Shown in pieces: positions 5,380-6,570 of a stretch of 6,570 nucleotides of DNA (its first letter is position 1; each line of letters begins with the position of its first letter). Origin of the DNA: Chloroflexota bacterium (GTDB lineage: Bacteria > Chloroflexota > Ktedonobacteria > Ktedonobacterales > Ktedonobacteraceae); the NCBI GenBank assembly GCA_021828635.1, contig JAJZEJ010000634.1, forward strand, positions 1-6,570, given 5' to 3'. A model generated the notes under the pieces. That model saw nothing but the letters and a program-made list of their open reading frames with translations, was not told the DNA's origin and did not search any database. The translations under genes were made by a program, and so were the position numbers.

Positions 5380-5793
5380 CTACCTGGTCAGTAGCAAGAA
5401 AAGTTGTGTCAGCCCATAGTCAGCTAGGCCCAGTACAACGCCAACAGCCGCCGAGAGCAGAATGACTACAACGGTCATGTTTCTGGCCTCCTCGAATGTC
5501 GGCCAGGTCACTTTATGGCGAAGTTCATAATAGGCTTCGAGCATAAAACGGCCTATACGGTTGTTGCGGAGCCAGCTTTCCAGTGTGGATGGCCCTCTTG
5601 TCTCACGACGAACTGGCTTGCTCACAGCTTTTGTGCGCTCCTTGCGTTGCTCATCACTCGCCGTCGCTTTAGCACTTTTCACGGATGATTCTTTCTCGCT
5701 ACTTTGTGCCTTCGCTAGCTCAGTTACCTGCACCCGGTTGTTCGCTGAACTCTGGCTAGCCTGTTTTTTCTTCTCAGCCATTTTGTTTGTCAC
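5380..5793 (-). CDS. secE: Preprotein translocase subunit SecE
   Basis: SecE clamps SecY in the SecYEG protein-conducting channel of the inner membrane. The 137-residue product has a charged, Lys/Ser-rich, probably disordered N-terminal extension (about 1-70). The SecE core follows: an amphipathic helix, RIGRFMLEAYYELRHKVTWP (79-98) with the conserved KVTWPT motif, then one membrane segment of about 105-128 (VVVILLSAAVGVVLGLADYG). Single-span SecE proteins are often about 60-70 residues, so this one is about double that because of the extension. The start is GTG at 5793, supported by AAAGG 6 bases upstream; an ATG four codons later has no ribosome binding site at a good distance. It leads directly into nusG. 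Confidence 0.95.
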   Translation of the reverse strand: MTNKMAEKKKQASQSSANNRVQVTELAKAQSSEKESSVKSAKATASDEQRKERTKAVSKPVRRETRGPSTLESWLRNNRIGRFMLEAYYELRHKVTWPTFEEARNMTVVVILLSAAVGVVLGLADYGLTQLFLLLTR

Positions 5794-5799
5794 GTTTAA

Positions 5800-5804
5800 C
5801 CTTT
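5800..5804 (-). promoter_or_regulatory. secE ribosome binding site (supports the GTG start)
   Basis: AAAGG within GAGAAAGG on the minus strand is 6 bases before GTG (5791-5793) but 18 bases before the alternative ATG (5779-5781), so GTG is favoured. Confidence 0.55.
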
Positions 5805-5898
5805 CTCGACCAGTAGTGAGTGTCTCTGTTATGCTGTCATAATCTGCTAAAATTACGATAAGTTCGTTCGATCTGGAACTCTGCCGAGGGTAGTGATA

Positions 5899-5922
5899 GG
5901 GTATGAGAAATCACACCCCTAC
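5899..5922 (-). repeat. REP-like hairpin, GTAG family, copy 3
   Basis: Read on the minus strand, GTAG (5922-5919) is followed by GGGTGTGA, the loop TTTC and TCATACCC, an 8-bp stem with one G-T pair. It matches copy 2 at 19 of 24 positions, including the shared GTGATTT block. It lies between the putative secE promoter and the secE start, so it would be transcribed in the secE leader. Confidence 0.55.
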
Positions 5923-5967
5923 ACACCATCTCGTTTTATTAAAGAGTATGATTCAGTTCCTACGGAG

Positions 5968-5996
5968 AGTATACCAGATAGGTCTACCATTATCAC
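5968..5996 (-). promoter_or_regulatory. Probable extended -10 promoter for secE-nusG
   Basis: On the minus strand TGGTATACT gives an extended -10 (TATACT at 5968-5973 with TG one base before). At 17 bases upstream the -35 position reads GTGATA, which is weak. The same TGGTATACT occurs in the putative rpmG promoter. An inverted repeat GATAGGT/ACCTATC (5977-5983 with 5995-6001) spans the spacer and -35 region and could be an operator. Confidence 0.5.
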
Positions 5997-6109
5997 CTAT
6001 CAGCACATATAACTTTTTACTTTACACTCATTGTGACGCGCTCCCTGGCTGACGCAGGGGCTTCTCCTCAAACCAACATGTTCACACGCAGTTCCTGATG
6101 AACTAAACG

Positions 6110-6280
6110 CTACTTCGTCTCACGATGCGCGTACTGTGTCCGGCAGGTCGGACAAAACTTACGCAGTTCGAGACGCTCAGGATTGTTTCTCTTGTTCTTT
6201 GAGGTACTATAATTGCGGCTCTTGCAGTTCGTGCAAGCCAGCGTTACCACAATCCTGTTCTCTTTACCTTTACTTGCCAT
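6110..6280 (-). CDS. rpmG: 50S ribosomal protein L33, zinc-binding form
   Basis: L33 is a small 50S subunit protein near the E site. The 56-residue product reads [19 protein letters not shown] at the start, then [20 protein letters not shown] and [16 protein letters not shown]. It keeps four cysteines in two CxxC pairs (16, 19, 43, 46), so it is the zinc-binding (C+) paralogue type. Many bacteria also have a cysteine-free copy used under zinc shortage; none is in this window. The ATG at 6280 has GGAG 6 bases upstream. The order tuf-rpmG-secE-nusG is common in bacteria. Its stop is followed by a 316-base gap before secE. Confidence 0.96.
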   Translation of the reverse strand: MASKGKENRIVVTLACTNCKSRNYSTSKNKRNNPERLELRKFCPTCRTQYAHRETK

Positions 6281-6385
6281 ATTGCACTCCGTTTTCTTTA
6301 AGCTTGGCTTGCTATGACATTTCCAATATGTACATCAACCAACACTGCGTATTGCGAGCTGGGGATGACACACAAAAACGACGGC

Positions 6386-6414
6386 ACTATTTTGCAGTAT
6401 ACCATATATGACAA
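6386..6414 (-). promoter_or_regulatory. Probable promoter(s) for rpmG
   Basis: On the minus strand TTGTCA (6409-6414, five of six matches to the -35 consensus), a 17-base spacer and AATAGT (6386-6391, four of six) make one candidate. The extended -10 TGGTATACT (TATACT at 6396-6401) inside the spacer makes a second. Either would start transcription about 100 bases before rpmG. Which one is used cannot be told from sequence. Confidence 0.5.
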
Positions 6415-6416
6415 TG

Positions 6417-6438
6417 GTGGGCGCACAGATGCGCCCAC
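6417..6438 (-). terminator. GC-rich hairpin after tuf, possible terminator or inserted palindrome
   Basis: A perfect 9-bp stem GTGGGCGCA/TGCGCCCAC (6417-6425 with 6430-6438) and a 4-base loop start 17 bases after the tuf stop. No T tract follows in the transcribed direction. It is flanked by a 7-base direct repeat, CAATGGT (6412-6418 and 6440-6446), which looks like a target duplication around a small insertion. It could separate tuf from rpmG transcription. Confidence 0.5.
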
Positions 6439-6455
6439 GCAATGGTCATAATGGC

Positions 6456-6570
6456 TTATTGGACGATCTTGGTGCAGACGCCGGCACCGACCGTGCGCCC
6501 ACCTTCACGAATGGCGAAATGGACGCCCTCTTCCATTGCCACCGGCTGAATCAGTTCCACCGTCATCTCG
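6456..6570 (-). CDS. tuf: Translation elongation factor Tu, C-terminal end only
   Basis: EF-Tu delivers aminoacyl-tRNA to the ribosome as a GTP complex. Only the last 38 residues are present. They end in [20 protein letters not shown] followed by Q and a TAA stop at 6456-6458. This is the end of the third beta-barrel domain, and the block [11 protein letters not shown] is diagnostic for EF-Tu. The upstream part (GTPase domain and start) is outside the window. Many bacteria carry two tuf copies, one of them here before rpmG/secE/nusG; whether this genome has two is unknown. The Cys in GVCTK, where Val is common, is a small difference. Confidence 0.96.
   Translation of the reverse strand, partial: EMTVELIQPVAMEEGVHFAIREGGRTVGAGVCTKIVQ

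Larger units (their letters stand above)
5794..6109 (-). other. rpmG-secE intergenic region; no gene or tRNA seen
   Basis: This 316-base gap was read for a tRNA-Trp gene, which is common at this place in other bacteria, and for small genes; none was found. It contains a GC-rich imperfect hairpin after rpmG (CCCTG/CAGGG, near 6045-6061) without a T tract, an inverted repeat and likely promoter (5968-6001), and a GTAG-family hairpin (5899-5922). The rest is AT-rich without clear signals. Confidence 0.6.

Noticed and set aside
5794..6109. tRNA-Trp gene between rpmG and secE
   Set aside because: Expected from other genomes, but no T-loop GTTCGA-type sequence or cloverleaf was found on the minus strand.

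Overview
This window is a conserved translation and transcription housekeeping cluster. Every recognisable gene lies on the minus strand. In transcription order (high to low coordinates) they are: the 3' end of tuf (EF-Tu), rpmG (L33), secE, nusG, rplK (L11), rplA (L1), rplJ (L10), rplL (L7/L12), rpsO (S15) and the first 419 codons of pnp (PNPase). I see no defence system, prophage, integrase, CRISPR array, tRNA or rRNA. The less ordinary material is in the gaps between genes and in the gene order.

Organism: the proteins are clearly bacterial. The PNPase and L33 look closest to the Gram-positive/Chloroflexota style. Roughly balanced base composition, long linkers between operon genes, a long charged N-terminal extension on SecE and scattered GTAGGGG hairpins would suit a Chloroflexota member such as the Ktedonobacteria. 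This is a guess from memory of the families; no search was run.

Layout: tuf ends at 6456. A hairpin and a probable promoter follow, then rpmG (6110-6280). A 316-base gap has a likely second promoter and a repeat hairpin, followed by secE-nusG-rplK with short spacers (19 and 40 bases). The rplK-rplA gap (180 bases) holds two inverted copies of a repeat hairpin and two small hairpins beside the rplA ribosome binding site. The rplA-rplJ gap (343 bases) holds an inverted pair of GTAG hairpins and a textbook intrinsic terminator 36 bases before the rplJ start, which fits an L10/L12 attenuator. After rplL come a 15-bp stem and a promoter with a perfect TATAAT for rpsO. A 423-base spacer with no gene then leads to pnp.

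How the genes fit together: EF-Tu, L11, L1, L10 and L7/L12 form or use the ribosomal factor-binding region and L1 stalk. NusG links RNA polymerase to the ribosome, SecE is part of the protein translocase, and S15 and PNPase are the usual rpsO-pnp pair. The usual rplL-rpoB-rpoC continuation is absent here; rpsO-pnp follows rplL instead. The most interesting unannotated signal is a set of REP-like short palindromes with a 5' GTAG tetranucleotide, including one compensatory stem change, placed in the gaps of this essential cluster.
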